Notes: generated by a model from the letters alone, not told the origin. Positions 18,184 through 27,880 are shown, counted from the first letter of the stretch. The stretch: 64,000 nt of DNA from Streptomyces sp. SAJ15 (GCF_007595705.1 NZ_NISY01000001.1:124001-188000); one strand, 5' to 3'. Numbers and translations: made by a program.

Positions 18184-19641
18184 ATGGAACAGCACCAGCT
18201 CGCCCGGCGCGGGGACGCCGTCTGGGCACTCGTCGTCACCAGCGTCGCCGGCTTCATGGCGGCCCTGGACAACCTCGTGGTCACCACCGCCCTGCCGGCC
18301 ATCCGTGAGGACCTCGGCGGCGGCCTCGCGGACCTCGAATGGACGGTGAACGCCTACACCCTGACCTTCGCGGTGCTGCTCATGACCGGCGCCGCCCTGG
18401 GCGACCGCTACGGACGCCGCCGGCTCTTCCTGGTCGGTCTCACGATCTTCACCGGGGCCTCGGCCGTCGCCGCCATGGCCTCCGGCCTCGACGGGCTGAT
18501 CGCCGCCCGCGCGGTGCAGGGTGTCGGCGCGGCGATCATGATGCCGCTCACCCTGACCCTGCTCACCAGCGCGGTGCCGGCCGAGCGCCGGGGCATGGCG
18601 TACGGCGTCTGGGGCGCCGTCAACGGGCTCGCCGTCGCCAGCGGCCCGCTCATCGGCGGCGGCCTCACCGAGCATGTCTCCTGGCAGTGGATCTTCTGGC
18701 TGAACGTGCCGCTCGGCATCGCCCTGCTGCCACTCGCCCGACTGCGGCTGAACGAGTCCCGCGCGCCCGGGGCCCGGCTCGACGTCCCCGGCACCGTCCT
18801 GGTCAGCCTCGGCCTCTTCGGCATCGTCTACGGGTTGGTCAGCGCCACCCCGCACGGCTGGACCAGCGGCCGGGTGCTCACCGGGCTGATCGTCGGCGCG
18901 GCGCTGCTCGTCGCCTTCGTCCGCCACGGAGTCCGCGGCCGCGACCCGATGCTGCCGATGCGGCTCTTCCGCGGCCGCGCCTTCTCGGCGATCAACGCGG
19001 CCAGCCTGCTGATGTTCCTGGGGATGTTCGGCTCGATCTTCCTGCTCAGCCAGTTCCTCCAGCAGGTCTGCGGCTACTCGCCCACCGAGGCCGGGCTGCG
19101 GATGCTGCCCTGGACCGGCATGCCGATGATCGTCGCGCCCATCGCCGGATACCTCTCCGACCGCGTGGGCGGCCGTCCCGTCGTCGCCGTGGGGCTCGCC
19201 CTCCAGTCGGTCGGTCTGGCGCTCTTCGCGCTTGTCATGGACGCCGACGTCTCCTATGCCGCGCAGCTGCCCGCGCTGGTCGTCAGCGGCATCGGCATGG
19301 CGCTGTACTTCGCTCCGGCGGCCAACCTGGTCATGTCCAGCGTCCGCCCGGCGGAGCAGGGCATCGCCTCCGGCGCCAACAACGCGCTCCGCGAGGTCGG
19401 TGGCACCCTCGGCGTCGCCGTCCTGGCCTCCGTCTTCGCGTCCCGGGGAGGCTACGAGTCGCCCGCCGCCTTCGTCGACGGCATCGCGCCGGCGCTGTGG
19501 GTGGGCGCCGCCGCGGTGGCCCTGGCGGCGGTGGCGGCCCTGCTGCTGCCGTCCCGCGCGGTCGCCGTCTCCGAGGCCCCGGCACGCTCCGAGGCGCCGG
19601 AGACACCCGAGGCGCCCGCCCCGGTCCCGTCGGCCGTGTAG
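18184..19641 (+). CDS. MFS drug exporter, DHA2 (EmrB/QacA) family
   Basis: A 485-residue major facilitator with about 14 transmembrane segments. Family motifs are clear: LDNLVVTTALPAI in TM1, GDRYGRRRLFL (motif A) after TM2, and VASGPLIGGGLTEH (motif C) in TM5. It would export small hydrophobic or cationic compounds using the proton gradient. AGGGGGA precedes the ATG. The C-terminal tail after the last helix is Pro/Glu-rich. The adjacent TetR gene with a matching operator indicates substrate-inducible expression; the substrate is unknown. Confidence 0.92.
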   Translation: MEQHQLARRGDAVWALVVTSVAGFMAALDNLVVTTALPAIREDLGGGLADLEWTVNAYTLTFAVLLMTGAALGDRYGRRRLFLVGLTIFTGASAVAAMASGLDGLIAARAVQGVGAAIMMPLTLTLLTSAVPAERRGMAYGVWGAVNGLAVASGPLIGGGLTEHVSWQWIFWLNVPLGIALLPLARLRLNESRAPGARLDVPGTVLVSLGLFGIVYGLVSATPHGWTSGRVLTGLIVGAALLVAFVRHGVRGRDPMLPMRLFRGRAFSAINAASLLMFLGMFGSIFLLSQFLQQVCGYSPTEAGLRMLPWTGMPMIVAPIAGYLSDRVGGRPVVAVGLALQSVGLALFALVMDADVSYAAQLPALVVSGIGMALYFAPAANLVMSSVRPAEQGIASGANNALREVGGTLGVAVLASVFASRGGYESPAAFVDGIAPALWVGAAAVALAAVAALLLPSRAVAVSEAPARSEAPETPEAPAPVPSAV

Positions 19642-19647
19642 GAGCCG

Positions 19648-19668
19648 CCGGCCGGCTCGGCCGGCCGG
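19648..19668 (+). terminator. Hairpin after the exporter gene
   Basis: Nine-bp stem CCGGCCGGC / GCCGGCCGG with a three-base loop, seven bases past the stop; no T-run. Confidence 0.45.
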
Positions 19669-19695
19669 GCCGCCGGAAAGGCACCCCGTACCCTT

Positions 19696-20757
19696 GTGCG
19701 GGTGCAGGAACTCCATGACGCCCCGCTTGCCCCGTTGACCACCTTCCGGCTCGGCGGGCCGGCCACCCGGCTGGTCACGGCCACCACGGACGACGACGTG
19801 ATCGCGGTCGTGCGCGAGGCGGACGCCGCCGGCACCCCGCTGCTGATCATCGGGGGCGGCAGCAACCTGGTGATCTCGGACAAGGGCTTCGCCGGCACCG
19901 CGCTGCGCATCGCGACCACCGGCTTCACCCTCGACGGCACCCACCTGGAACTGGCCGCCGGCGAGAACTGGTCCGAGGCCGTGGCGCGCACCGTCGAGGC
20001 GGGTCTGGCGGGGATCGAGTGCCTGGCCGGCATCCCGGGCTCGGCCGGCGCCACGCCGATCCAGAACGTCGGCGCGTACGGCCAGGAGGTCTCGGCCACG
20101 ATCACCGAGGTCGTCGCCTACGACCGGCGTGCCGACGAGGTCGTGACCATCCCCAACGCGGACTGCGGCTTCGGCTACCGGCACAGCCGCTTCAAGGACG
20201 ACCCCACCCGCTTCGTCGTGCTGCGCGTCCGCTTCGCCCTGGAGGACGCGGACGGCCTCTCCGCGCCGATCAAGTACGGCGAGACCGCGCGGGTGCTCGG
20301 TGTCGAGGTCGGCGACCGGGTGCCCGCCGCCACCGCCCGTGAGACCGTGCTGAAGCTCCGCGCGGGCAAGGGCATGGTGCTCGACCCGGAAGACCACGAC
20401 ACCTGGTCGGCGGGGTCGTTCTTCACCAACCCGATCCTCAGCGAGGCCGAGCACGCCGCCTTCCTGGGCCGCGTGGCCGAGCGGCTCGGCCCGGACGTCG
20501 CCCCGCCCGCCTTCCCGGCGGGCGACGGCCACATCAAGACCTCCGCCGCCTGGCTGATCGACAAGGCCGGCTTCACCAAGGGCTACGGGGACGGTCCGGC
20601 CCGCATCTCCGGCAAGCACACGCTCGCGCTCACCAACCGCGGCCGGGCCACCACCGAGGACCTGCTGACGCTCGCCCGCGAGGTCCGCGACGGCGTCCAC
20701 GCGGCCTTCGGGGTCACCCTGGTCAACGAGCCCGTCACGGTCGGCGTGAGCCTCTAG
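19696..20757 (+). CDS. murB: UDP-N-acetylmuramate dehydrogenase
   Basis: MurB reduces UDP-N-acetylenolpyruvylglucosamine with NADPH and FAD in peptidoglycan precursor synthesis. The 353-residue product shows LTTFRLGGPA, the FAD-binding IIGGGSNLVISDKGF, GIPGSAGATPIQNVGAYGQE and the catalytic serine in SAGSFFTNPI (Ser241), with a C-terminal segment FGVTLVNEPVTVG. The length is that of the type I family. The GTG start gives MRVQELHDAPLAPLTT; a second GTG two codons on is nearly equivalent. The next gene is convergent, and the 207-base gap holds nothing else that I recognise. Confidence 0.95.
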   Translation: MRVQELHDAPLAPLTTFRLGGPATRLVTATTDDDVIAVVREADAAGTPLLIIGGGSNLVISDKGFAGTALRIATTGFTLDGTHLELAAGENWSEAVARTVEAGLAGIECLAGIPGSAGATPIQNVGAYGQEVSATITEVVAYDRRADEVVTIPNADCGFGYRHSRFKDDPTRFVVLRVRFALEDADGLSAPIKYGETARVLGVEVGDRVPAATARETVLKLRAGKGMVLDPEDHDTWSAGSFFTNPILSEAEHAAFLGRVAERLGPDVAPPAFPAGDGHIKTSAAWLIDKAGFTKGYGDGPARISGKHTLALTNRGRATTEDLLTLAREVRDGVHAAFGVTLVNEPVTVGVSL

Positions 20758-20964
20758 GGACCCGCCCACGCGCCAGGGGAGGGGACGACCCCGCGCCGCG
20801 GCCGGCCACCGGGCCCCGCCGCCCCGGGCGCCGATCGCGGCGCGTCACGGGGCGCCCACGGGCTCTACCGGGCCCGGCGGCGCCGACGCGGGCGCCACAG
20901 GGCTCCCGGCCGGCCACCGGGCCGTACGAGGGCGGTAGCGGCCCGCGCCCGGCCCGGTGCCGCC

Positions 20965-22041
20965 TCAGCCCGCCAGCCAGTCGTCGATCCCCGCCAGCAC
21001 CTGCTTCTGGACCTCCGCCGGCGCGGCCGAGCCGCGGATCGACTGGCGGGCCAGCTCGGCCAGCTCCGTGTCGGTGAAGCCGTGGTGCACGCGTGTCAGC
21101 TCGTACTGGGCGGCCAGCCGGGAACCGAAGAGCAGCGGATCGTCGGCACCCAGCGCTATCGGCACGCCCGCCTCGAAGAGGGTGCGCAGCGGCACGTCAC
21201 CCGGGCGCTCGTAGACCCCGAGAGCCACGTTGGACGACGGGCACACCTCGCAGGTCACGCCGCGCTGGGCGAGCTCGCGCAGCAGGCGCGGGTCCTCCGC
21301 GGCGCGCACGCCGTGCCCCACGCGGGCCGCGTGCAGATCGTCCAGGCAGTCCCGGACGCTGTGCGGGCCGGTCAGCTCGCCGCCGTGCGGCGCCGCCAGC
21401 AGCCCGCCCTCCCGCGCGATGGCGAAGGCCCGGTCGAAGTCCCGCGCGAGGCCGCGCCGCTCGTCGTTGGACAGGCCGAAGCCGACGACCCCGCGGTCGC
21501 GGTAGCGCACCGCCAGTCGGGCCAGCGTGCGCGCGTCCAGCGGGTGCTTCATGCGGTTGGCCGCGACCAGCACCCGGATGCCCAGGCCGGTGTCGCGCGC
21601 CGCGCGGTCCACCGCGTCCAGGATGATCTCCATGGCCGGGATCAGACCGCCCAGCCGCGGGGCGTACGAGGTCGGATCGACCTGGATCTCCAGCCACTGC
21701 GAGCCGTCCCGCACATCCTCCTCGGCGGCCTCGAACACCAGCCGCTGGATGTCCTCCGGCTCTCGCAGACAGGACCGGGCGATGTCGTAGAGCCGCTGGA
21801 AGCGGAACCAGCCGCGTTCGTCGGTGGCCCGTAGCCGGGGCGGTTCGCCGCAGCTGAGCGCCTCCGGCAGGTGGACGCCGTACTTGTCGGCCAGCTCCAG
21901 CAGGGTGCCGGGTCGCATCGAGCCGGTGAAGTGCAGATGCAGGTGCGCCTTGGGCAACAGGCGCAGCTCTCGCGTGCCGGGTGCCCCGTGGGGCGGGACT
22001 GCCCGGTCGTGCCGAGGGGGGTCTCCAGGGGACTGCAACAT
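20965..22041 (-). CDS. add: Adenosine deaminase
   Basis: Hydrolytic deaminase of adenosine and deoxyadenosine in purine salvage, 358 aa. The zinc and substrate residues are visible: KAHLHLHFTGS (His33, His35), HGGELTG, GHGVRAAED and LGADDPLLFGS, whose Asp pair is catalytic. The start was placed at MLQSPGDPPR, with AGGA upstream; the frame is open further upstream, but that stretch reads through the intergenic region. It is downstream of the aminotransferase gene on the same strand, with a hairpin between them. Streptomyces commonly has two adenosine deaminase paralogues. Confidence 0.92.
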   Translation of the reverse strand: MLQSPGDPPRHDRAVPPHGAPGTRELRLLPKAHLHLHFTGSMRPGTLLELADKYGVHLPEALSCGEPPRLRATDERGWFRFQRLYDIARSCLREPEDIQRLVFEAAEEDVRDGSQWLEIQVDPTSYAPRLGGLIPAMEIILDAVDRAARDTGLGIRVLVAANRMKHPLDARTLARLAVRYRDRGVVGFGLSNDERRGLARDFDRAFAIAREGGLLAAPHGGELTGPHSVRDCLDDLHAARVGHGVRAAEDPRLLRELAQRGVTCEVCPSSNVALGVYERPGDVPLRTLFEAGVPIALGADDPLLFGSRLAAQYELTRVHHGFTDTELAELARQSIRGSAAPAEVQKQVLAGIDDWLAG

Positions 22042-22114
22042 CCCAAGATCCTGCCGTATCGGACACCGGAACCGGAAGGGGATTCCCCACAGGAGCACAT
22101 CCCCGAACGCGCGT

Positions 22115-22136
22115 GCGGGGCCCCGAAGGGCCCCGC
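22115..22136 (-). terminator. Hairpin between the aminotransferase and adenosine deaminase genes
   Basis: Nine-bp stem GCGGGGCCC / GGGCCCCGC-type repeat (arms 22115-22123 and 22128-22136), tetraloop CGAA, no T-run. Confidence 0.55.
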
Positions 22137-22167
22137 AACCGGTCCCGGACCCGCCGGGAGCGTCCGC

Positions 22168-23406
22168 CTAGGCGCGCGCCTCGCTCAGCAGCTTCTGGAG
22201 CCGCGAGACGCCCTCGACCAGGTCCTCGTCGCCGAGCGCGTACGACAGGCGCAGGTAGCCCGGGGTACCGAAGGCCTCACCCGGGACCACCGCGACCTCG
22301 GCCTCCTCAAGGATCAGCTCGGCCAGCTCGACGGAGGTCGCGGGCCGCTTGCCGCGGATCTCCCTGCCCAGCAGCCCCTTGACCGACGGGTAGGCGTAGA
22401 ACGCGCCCTCCGGCTCCGGGCAGAACACGCCCTCGATCTCGTTGAGCATCCGCACGATGGTGCGGCGCCGCCGGTCGAAGGCGACCTTCATCTCGTCGAC
22501 CGCCGTCAGATCGCCGGAGACCGCCGCGAGCGCCGCGCGCTGGGCGACGTTGGAGACGTTGGAGGTGGCGTGCGACTGGAGGTTGGTCGCGGCCTTGACG
22601 ACGTCCTTCGGGCCGATGACCCAGCCCACCCGCCAGCCGGTCATCGCGTAGGTCTTGGCGACGCCGTTGACCACGATGCACTTGTCGCGCAGCTCGGGCA
22701 CGACCACCGGCAGCGAGGTGAACTCCGCGTCGCCGTAGACCAGGTGCTCGTAGATCTCGTCGGTCAGCACCCACAGCCCGTGCTCGGCCGCCCAGCGGCC
22801 GATCGCCTCCACCTCGGCGCGGCTGTAGACCGCGCCGGTCGGGTTGGACGGGGAGACGAAGAGCAGCACCTTGGTGCGCTCGGTGCGCGCCGCCTCCAGC
22901 TGCTCCACCGAGACCCGGTAGCCGGTGGTCTCGTCGGCGACGACGTCGACCGGGACGCCGCCCGCCAGCCGGATGGACTCGGGGTAGGTGGTCCAGTACG
23001 GAGCCGGGACGATGACCTCGTCCTCCGGGTCCAGGATCGCGGCGAACGCCTCGTAGATCGCCTGCTTGCCACCGTTGGTGACGAGCACCTGCGCCGCCTC
23101 GACCTCGTAGCCGGAGTCGCGGAGCGTCTTGGCGGCGATCGCGGCCTTCAGCTCGGGCAGACCGCCGGCGGGGGTGTAGCGGTGGTTCTTGGGGTCACGG
23201 CAGGCCTCCACCGCGGCCTCGACGATGTAGTCGGGGGTGGGGAAGTCCGGCTCGCCCGCGCCGAAGCCGATCACCGGGCGGCCGGCGGCCTTGAGGGCCT
23301 TGGCCTTGGCGTCGACGGCGAGGGTGGCCGACTCGGAGATCGACCCGACGCGGGCCGAGACCCGGCGGTCGGTGGGTGCGGACGGGGCAGGAGTAGCAGC
23401 GCTCAT
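22168..23406 (-). CDS. aspC: Aspartate aminotransferase (class I, PLP-dependent)
   Basis: A 412-residue fold-type I transaminase interconverting aspartate and oxaloacetate with glutamate and 2-oxoglutarate. It shows [17 protein letters not shown] near the N-terminus, [28 protein letters not shown], and the PLP-lysine motif [14 protein letters not shown]. The C-terminus has [18 protein letters not shown] with the substrate Arg. This fits subgroup Ib (Thermus/Bacillus-like) rather than the E. coli type. The ATG giving [15 protein letters not shown] was chosen because upstream in-frame codons run into the region before tRNA-Trp. Confidence 0.93.
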   Translation of the reverse strand: MSAATPAPSAPTDRRVSARVGSISESATLAVDAKAKALKAAGRPVIGFGAGEPDFPTPDYIVEAAVEACRDPKNHRYTPAGGLPELKAAIAAKTLRDSGYEVEAAQVLVTNGGKQAIYEAFAAILDPEDEVIVPAPYWTTYPESIRLAGGVPVDVVADETTGYRVSVEQLEAARTERTKVLLFVSPSNPTGAVYSRAEVEAIGRWAAEHGLWVLTDEIYEHLVYGDAEFTSLPVVVPELRDKCIVVNGVAKTYAMTGWRVGWVIGPKDVVKAATNLQSHATSNVSNVAQRAALAAVSGDLTAVDEMKVAFDRRRRTIVRMLNEIEGVFCPEPEGAFYAYPSVKGLLGREIRGKRPATSVELAELILEEAEVAVVPGEAFGTPGYLRLSYALGDEDLVEGVSRLQKLLSEARA

Positions 23407-23714
23407 GCATGCATCGTCGCATCCTCGCGACGGCCGGGACACACGGGTTTCGGGACGCGTCCCACGGCGTGTCCCGCCGGGGATTTCCGGGCCGTATCCG
23501 CGGCTGACCACGGGGTTTCCCCGGTTGGATGGGGGCCGCGAAGCAGGCCGGAAACGGGGCCGGGAACCGGGGTCGCGGCGAACTCGGCGGATATCTCGTT
23601 CGACGCCCGGCCGCAGAACACGTACACTCATCCGTCGTTGGCCACACACGCCATCGTTTCCGCCCCGCACACTCCGTGCAGCCGGTCGGATGCGGTAGGT
23701 TGGTGAAGCCGCAA

Positions 23715-23787
23715 AGGGTCGTAGCTCAATTGGTAGAGCACCGGTCTCCAAAACCGGCGGTTGGGGGTTCAAGTCCCTCCGGCCCTG
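23715..23787 (+). tRNA. tRNA-Trp (anticodon CCA)
   Basis: 73 bases. Acceptor AGGGTCG pairs with CGGCCCT (one G-T); anticodon stem CCGGT/ACCGG with loop CTCCAAA gives CCA; T-loop TTCAAGT. The 3' CCA is not encoded. It precedes secE, the same order as in mycobacteria. Confidence 0.97.
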
Positions 23788-23899
23788 CTACACGCATCTT
23801 CATGAGGATGCGCGTGTATCACATGCGTAATGCGGGAAGCACCGCTGTACGGCCGGGCCGGACGCGGCACGGCCACGATCCGGATTCAGGTGAGGACGA

Positions 23900-24190
23900 G
23901 TGACGGAAGCCCTTGGCTCCACCGCGACGCCTGAGAGCGGTCGTCCCGAGGACGAGGTGGCGGCCAAGAAGGGTCGCCGCGGTGGCAAGCGCGGGAAGAA
24001 GGGCCCTCTCGGTCGCCTCGCGCTGTTCTACCGCCAGGTCGTCGCCGAGCTCCGCAAGGTCGTCTGGCCGACGCGCGGCCAGCTGACGACGTACACCATG
24101 GTGGTGATCGTCTTCGTCGTCATCATGATCGGCCTCGTTACCGTGATTGACTTTGGGTTCAGCGAAGCCGTCAAGTACGTCTTCGGCTAG
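23900..24190 (+). CDS. secE: Preprotein translocase subunit SecE
   Basis: Essential small subunit of the SecYEG channel, 96 aa. A basic, glycine-rich N-terminus (KKGRRGGKRGKKG) leads into FYRQVVAELRKVVWPTRGQL, the conserved amphipathic segment, and a single transmembrane helix (VVIVFVVIMIGLVTVIDF). The GTG start follows GAGGACGA. Its partner secY is about 31 kb away in the same window. Confidence 0.96.
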   Translation: MTEALGSTATPESGRPEDEVAAKKGRRGGKRGKKGPLGRLALFYRQVVAELRKVVWPTRGQLTTYTMVVIVFVVIMIGLVTVIDFGFSEAVKYVFG

Positions 24191-24269
24191 CTCATACGTG
24201 AGGGCGGCCCCCACCGGGCTGCCCCTTCACTCGTTCCACCCCTCTTGAAGCCAGGAAGAAGCAGCCACC

Positions 24270-25115
24270 GTGTCTGACCCGAACCTGAACGAGCCCGTCG
24301 AGTCCGTGGAGGACGAGCTCGACATCGTCGAGGCGGCCGACGACGACCAGGTCGAGGCTGTCGACGCCGAGGCGGGCCAGGCGGCCGAGGAGGCCGCGCT
24401 CCACGTCGAGGACGAGGAGTCCGTCGAGGACGAGGCCGAGGAAGCCGAGGACGAGGAGCCCGCCGAGGAGGAGACCGAGGAGCCGGCCGCCGAGGCCGTC
24501 GACCCGGTCGCCGCCCTCCGCGAGGAGCTGCGCACCCTCCCCGGCGAGTGGTACGTCATCCACACCTACGCGGGTTACGAGAACCGCGTGAAGACCAACC
24601 TCGAGCAGCGCGCCGTCTCGCTCAACGTCGAGGACTACATCTTCCAGGCCGAGGTGCCGCAGGAGGAGGTCGTCCAGATCAAGAACGGCGACCGCCGCAC
24701 CGTCCGCCAGAACAAGCTCCCCGGCTACGTGCTGGTGCGCATGGACCTGACGAACGAGTCCTGGGGCGTCGTGCGGAACACGCCGGGTGTCACCGGCTTC
24801 GTGGGCAACGCCTACGACCCGTACCCGCTGACCCTGGACGAGATCGTCAAGATGCTCGCCCCGGAGGCCGAGGCGAAGGCCGCCAAGGAGGCCGCCGAGG
24901 CCGAGGGCCGCCCGGCGCCCAGCCGCAAGGTCGAGGTCCAGGTGCTGGACTTCGAGGTCGGCGACTCGGTCACCGTCACCGACGGTCCGTTCGCCACCCT
25001 CCAGGCGACCATCAACGAGATCAACGCCGACTCGAAGAAGGTCAAGGGCCTCGTCGAGATCTTCGGCCGCGAGACCCCGGTCGAGCTGAGCTTCGACCAG
25101 ATCCAGAAGAACTGA
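24270..25115 (+). CDS. nusG: Transcription termination/antitermination factor NusG
   Basis: RNA-polymerase elongation factor linking transcription to Rho and to the ribosome. The 281-residue protein has about 90 extra N-terminal residues that are strongly acidic (Glu/Asp/Ala), a feature of Streptomyces NusG. The NGN domain begins near residue 93 ([18 protein letters not shown]), and a KOW domain occupies about 228-281 ([15 protein letters not shown]). It follows secE by 79 bases, the usual secE-nusG pair, and is followed by a strong terminator. Confidence 0.96.
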   Translation: MSDPNLNEPVESVEDELDIVEAADDDQVEAVDAEAGQAAEEAALHVEDEESVEDEAEEAEDEEPAEEETEEPAAEAVDPVAALREELRTLPGEWYVIHTYAGYENRVKTNLEQRAVSLNVEDYIFQAEVPQEEVVQIKNGDRRTVRQNKLPGYVLVRMDLTNESWGVVRNTPGVTGFVGNAYDPYPLTLDEIVKMLAPEAEAKAAKEAAEAEGRPAPSRKVEVQVLDFEVGDSVTVTDGPFATLQATINEINADSKKVKGLVEIFGRETPVELSFDQIQKN

Positions 25116-25143
25116 TCGTCCTTCCGGATACCAGACGTCCGAA

Positions 25144-25212
25144 CAGGTCAGGCGGGCCCCTCGGGGCGCCTCCCGGTGACAGCCGGGGGACTGCCTGACC
25201 TGCTCGGTTTTT
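25144..25212 (+). terminator. Terminator after nusG
   Basis: Outer stem CAGGTCAGGC / GCCTGACCTG (25144-25153 and 25193-25202) encloses further GC pairing and is followed by CTCGG and five Ts (25208-25212). Confidence 0.85.
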
Positions 25213-25432
25213 AGCCGCATAGCCTTACCCGTTATCGTTGTGCGGTATGCCTCCATCCGGATGATCCGGACCGGAGGCGGAAAACCTCTCACACGCCGAG
25301 CGAGCCGAAGGGCGCGCCGGTGTCGAAGGGGAGAGCGCGCGGAGGTCCGAGTGAGGGCCCGAGCGCGGTCGACCGTCGACACCGGGTCGAAGCGTCCGGC
25401 GGCGAGCGAGGAATACAGGACCCGGAGAGAGC
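25213..25432 (+). promoter_or_regulatory. rplK leader region with inverted repeat
   Basis: 220 bases between the nusG terminator and rplK, presumably holding the rplKA promoter and 5' leader. I see no confident promoter pair. A stem GCCTCC / GGAGGC (25249-25254 and 25273-25278) encloses a smaller repeat around CCGGATGATCCGG. The end provides AGGACCCGGAGAG before the ATG. Confidence 0.45.
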
Positions 25433-25867
25433 ATGCCTCCCAAGAAGAAGAAGGTCACGGGGCTTATCAAGCTCCAGATCCAGGCCGGTGCCGCGAACCC
25501 GGCTCCGCCGGTCGGCCCCGCGCTGGGTCAGCACGGCGTCAACATCATGGAGTTCTGCAAGGCCTACAACGCCGCGACCGAGTCGCAGCGTGGCATGGTC
25601 GTGCCGGTGGAGATCACGGTCTACGAGGACCGTTCCTTCACCTTCGTGACCAAGACTCCGCCGGCCGCGAAGCTGATCCTCAAGGCCGCGGGCGTGGAGA
25701 AGGGCTCCGGCGAGCCGCACAAGACCAAGGTCGCCAAGATCACCCGCGACCAGGTCCGCGAGATCGCCACCACCAAGATGCCCGACCTGAACGCCAACGA
25801 CCTGGACGCCGCCGAGAAGATCATCGCCGGCACCGCCCGCTCCATGGGCATCACGGTCGAAGGCTGA
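25433..25867 (+). CDS. rplK: 50S ribosomal protein L11
   Basis: 144 residues. L11 binds the 23S rRNA GTPase centre and the thiopeptide site. The N-terminus [16 protein letters not shown] and the proline-rich [15 protein letters not shown] are standard, as is the C-terminal RNA-binding [15 protein letters not shown]. It heads the rplK-rplA operon, 80 bases before rplA. Confidence 0.98.
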
Positions 25868-25947
25868 GTTCAGCCCCGTACGTCTTCAGTGGCAGGGCCA
25901 GGCGCTGGCCCGGACCACGACTCCACCCCTGAACCGCAGGAGCAGCA

Positions 25948-26664
25948 GTGAAGCGCAGCAAGACTCTTCGCAACGCGGACGCGAAGATCGACCGGGAGCG
26001 TCTGTACGCCCCGCTCGAGGCCGTCCGTCTCGCCAAGGAGACCTCCGCCACCAAGTTCGACGGCACCGTCGAGGTCGCCTTCCGTCTGGGCGTCGACCCG
26101 CGTAAGGCCGACCAGATGGTCCGTGGCACCGTGAACCTTCCGCACGGCACCGGTAAGACCGCCCGGGTCCTGGTCTTCGCGACCGGCGACCGTGCCGAGG
26201 CCGCGCGTGCCGCGGGCGCCGACATCGTCGGCGCCGACGAGCTCATCGACGAGGTCGCCAAGGGCCGCCTGGACTTCGACGCCGTCGTCGCCACCCCGGA
26301 CCTCATGGGCAAGGTCGGCCGCCTCGGCCGCGTGCTCGGTCCGCGTGGTCTGATGCCGAACCCGAAGACCGGCACCGTCACTCCGGACGTCGCCAAGGCC
26401 GTCACCGAGATCAAGGGCGGCAAGATCGAGTTCCGTGTCGACAAGCACTCGAACCTCCACTTCATCATCGGCAAGGTGTCCTTCGACGACGCCAAGCTCG
26501 TGGAGAACTACGGTGCGGCGCTGGAGGAGATCCTGCGTCTGAAGCCGTCCGCCGCCAAGGGCCGTTACATCAAGAAGGCCACCATCACCACCACGATGGG
26601 CCCCGGCATCCAGGTCGACTCGAACCGCACCCGCAACCTCCTCGTCGAGGACGAGACCGTCTGA
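25948..26664 (+). CDS. rplA: 50S ribosomal protein L1
   Basis: 238 residues. L1 forms the mobile stalk beside the E site and in other bacteria represses its own operon by binding the mRNA. The signature [19 protein letters not shown] is present, with the C-terminal [17 protein letters not shown]. The GTG start follows CAGGAG. A strong terminator follows. Confidence 0.98.
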   Translation: MKRSKTLRNADAKIDRERLYAPLEAVRLAKETSATKFDGTVEVAFRLGVDPRKADQMVRGTVNLPHGTGKTARVLVFATGDRAEAARAAGADIVGADELIDEVAKGRLDFDAVVATPDLMGKVGRLGRVLGPRGLMPNPKTGTVTPDVAKAVTEIKGGKIEFRVDKHSNLHFIIGKVSFDDAKLVENYGAALEEILRLKPSAAKGRYIKKATITTTMGPGIQVDSNRTRNLLVEDETV

Positions 26665-26697
26665 GCCTGACGGCGGTCGCGTAGCAGCGAAATCGAC

Positions 26698-26733
26698 GCG
26701 AGCCCGGTCCCCCCAACGGGGGACCGGGCTCGC
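26698..26733 (+). terminator. Terminator after rplA
   Basis: Perfect 15-bp stem (26698-26712 and 26719-26733) closing the rplK-rplA operon; no T-run. Confidence 0.88.
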
Positions 26734-26809
26734 CGCGTTGCGCCGTCCCCCATCTCCGCTAGGCTGCTTCCCCGCGTGTTCACGGCAAGAAGCAAAACGA
26801 GGGGGACTT

Positions 26810-27703
26810 GTGCACACGACTCGTCTGAAGGGCCGCGTCGCGGCGACCGCGAGCGTCGCCGTGCTGGCGATAGCCCTGACCGCCTGCGGCTCCGACTCGG
26901 ACAAGGCCGGCGGCGGCAACAGCACCGGCGGCGACAAGGTCGGCCCGGCGGCCGGCAACGCGCTGAGCGCCCTGCAGAACGTCTCGGAGCACACGCGGAA
27001 GCAGAACTCCGCCAAGGTCGAGGGGACGACCCAGATGGGCCCCGCGACCACCTCGATGAAGGGCCAGATGGACTGGTCGGACGGCATGCGCGCCACCATG
27101 ACCATCATTCAGACCGGCGGCGCGGTCTCCGGCACTCCCATGGACAAGAAGCCCATGGAGGCCCGCTACACCCCGGACGCCATGTTCGTGAACCTCGGTG
27201 ACGCCCTGGCGGCCGACCCCAAGGCCGGCGGCAAGCACTGGATGAAGTACGACTACGCCACCCTCGCCAAGCAGGCGGGCGCGTCCGGCAAGTTCCTCCA
27301 GGACCAGATGCAGAACACCGACCCGGCCCGCGCGGTCCAGCTGCTCGTCGCCACCGGCAAGGTCAAGAGCATGGGCGAGGAGAAGGTCCGGGGCATCGAC
27401 ACCACCCACTACACCGGCACGGTGAAGGTGGCGGACCTGGCCAAGATGCAGTCCAAGGACCTCACCGAGCAGGACCTGAAGAGCCTCCAGGAGCAGTTGC
27501 AGCAGGCCGGCATGGAGACCGAGACCATCGACGTGTGGGTCGACGAGAACGACCTGCTGCTCAAGAAGCGCGAGCGGGCCGACAGCACCAGCGGCGCGTA
27601 CGACTCCACCGTCTACTACACCGACTACGGCACGGACGTCTCGGTGGAGGAGCCGCCCGCCGGGGACACCATGAACTTCGAGGACGCGCTCCCGCAGAGC
27701 TGA
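26810..27703 (+). CDS. Secreted lipoprotein of unknown function
   Basis: 297 residues with a basic N-terminus, hydrophobic stretch and lipobox ALTAC (lipidated Cys26), followed by a Ser/Gly/Asp linker. The mature part begins SALQNVSEHTRKQNSAKVEG and has the alternating pattern of LolA/LppX-LprG-like beta-sheet proteins (TSMKGQMDWSDGMRATM; MEARYTPDAMFVNLGD; IDTTHYTGTVKVADLA). The homology is suggestive only. The GTG start after GAGGGGGA gives a clean signal peptide; upstream in-frame sequence is terminator-derived. A lipoprotein gene sits at this place between rplA and rplJ in other streptomycetes, from memory. Confidence 0.82.
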   Translation: MHTTRLKGRVAATASVAVLAIALTACGSDSDKAGGGNSTGGDKVGPAAGNALSALQNVSEHTRKQNSAKVEGTTQMGPATTSMKGQMDWSDGMRATMTIIQTGGAVSGTPMDKKPMEARYTPDAMFVNLGDALAADPKAGGKHWMKYDYATLAKQAGASGKFLQDQMQNTDPARAVQLLVATGKVKSMGEEKVRGIDTTHYTGTVKVADLAKMQSKDLTEQDLKSLQEQLQQAGMETETIDVWVDENDLLLKKRERADSTSGAYDSTVYYTDYGTDVSVEEPPAGDTMNFEDALPQS

Positions 27704-27704
27704 T

Positions 27705-27734
27705 TTGCCTGCCGAAGCACCATTCGCGTACGCT
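27705..27734 (+). promoter_or_regulatory. rplJ promoter
   Basis: TTGCCT and TACGCT spaced by 18 bases, beginning immediately after the lipoprotein stop. It would give a leader of roughly 230 bases before rplJ. Confidence 0.7.
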
Positions 27735-27740
27735 TCCACG

Positions 27741-27875
27741 GAAGCCAAAGACCGCTGGTCGTTGCTGTGCCTCTCCATGGGGCGCGGCGGCCGAAGGATC
27801 CGCTAGCTGCGGGCGACCTGCGCAGGTGACTGTGGAAGCTACTCCCGGGTGATTCCTTATGGATTCATTCGGTTG
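27741..27875 (+). ncRNA. Ribosomal protein L10 leader (autoregulatory mRNA element)
   Basis: The leader between the rplJ promoter and the attenuator has the size and place of the L10 leader, where the L10-L7/L12 complex binds its own mRNA. Features consistent with the family are GGTCGTTGCTGTGCCTC near the 5' side, the paired GCGACCTGCGCAGGTGAC-type segment in the centre, and GGGTGATTCCTTATGGATT before the attenuator. I have not folded it. The family call rests on position and partial pattern. Confidence 0.65.
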
Positions 27876-27880
27876 AGTCA

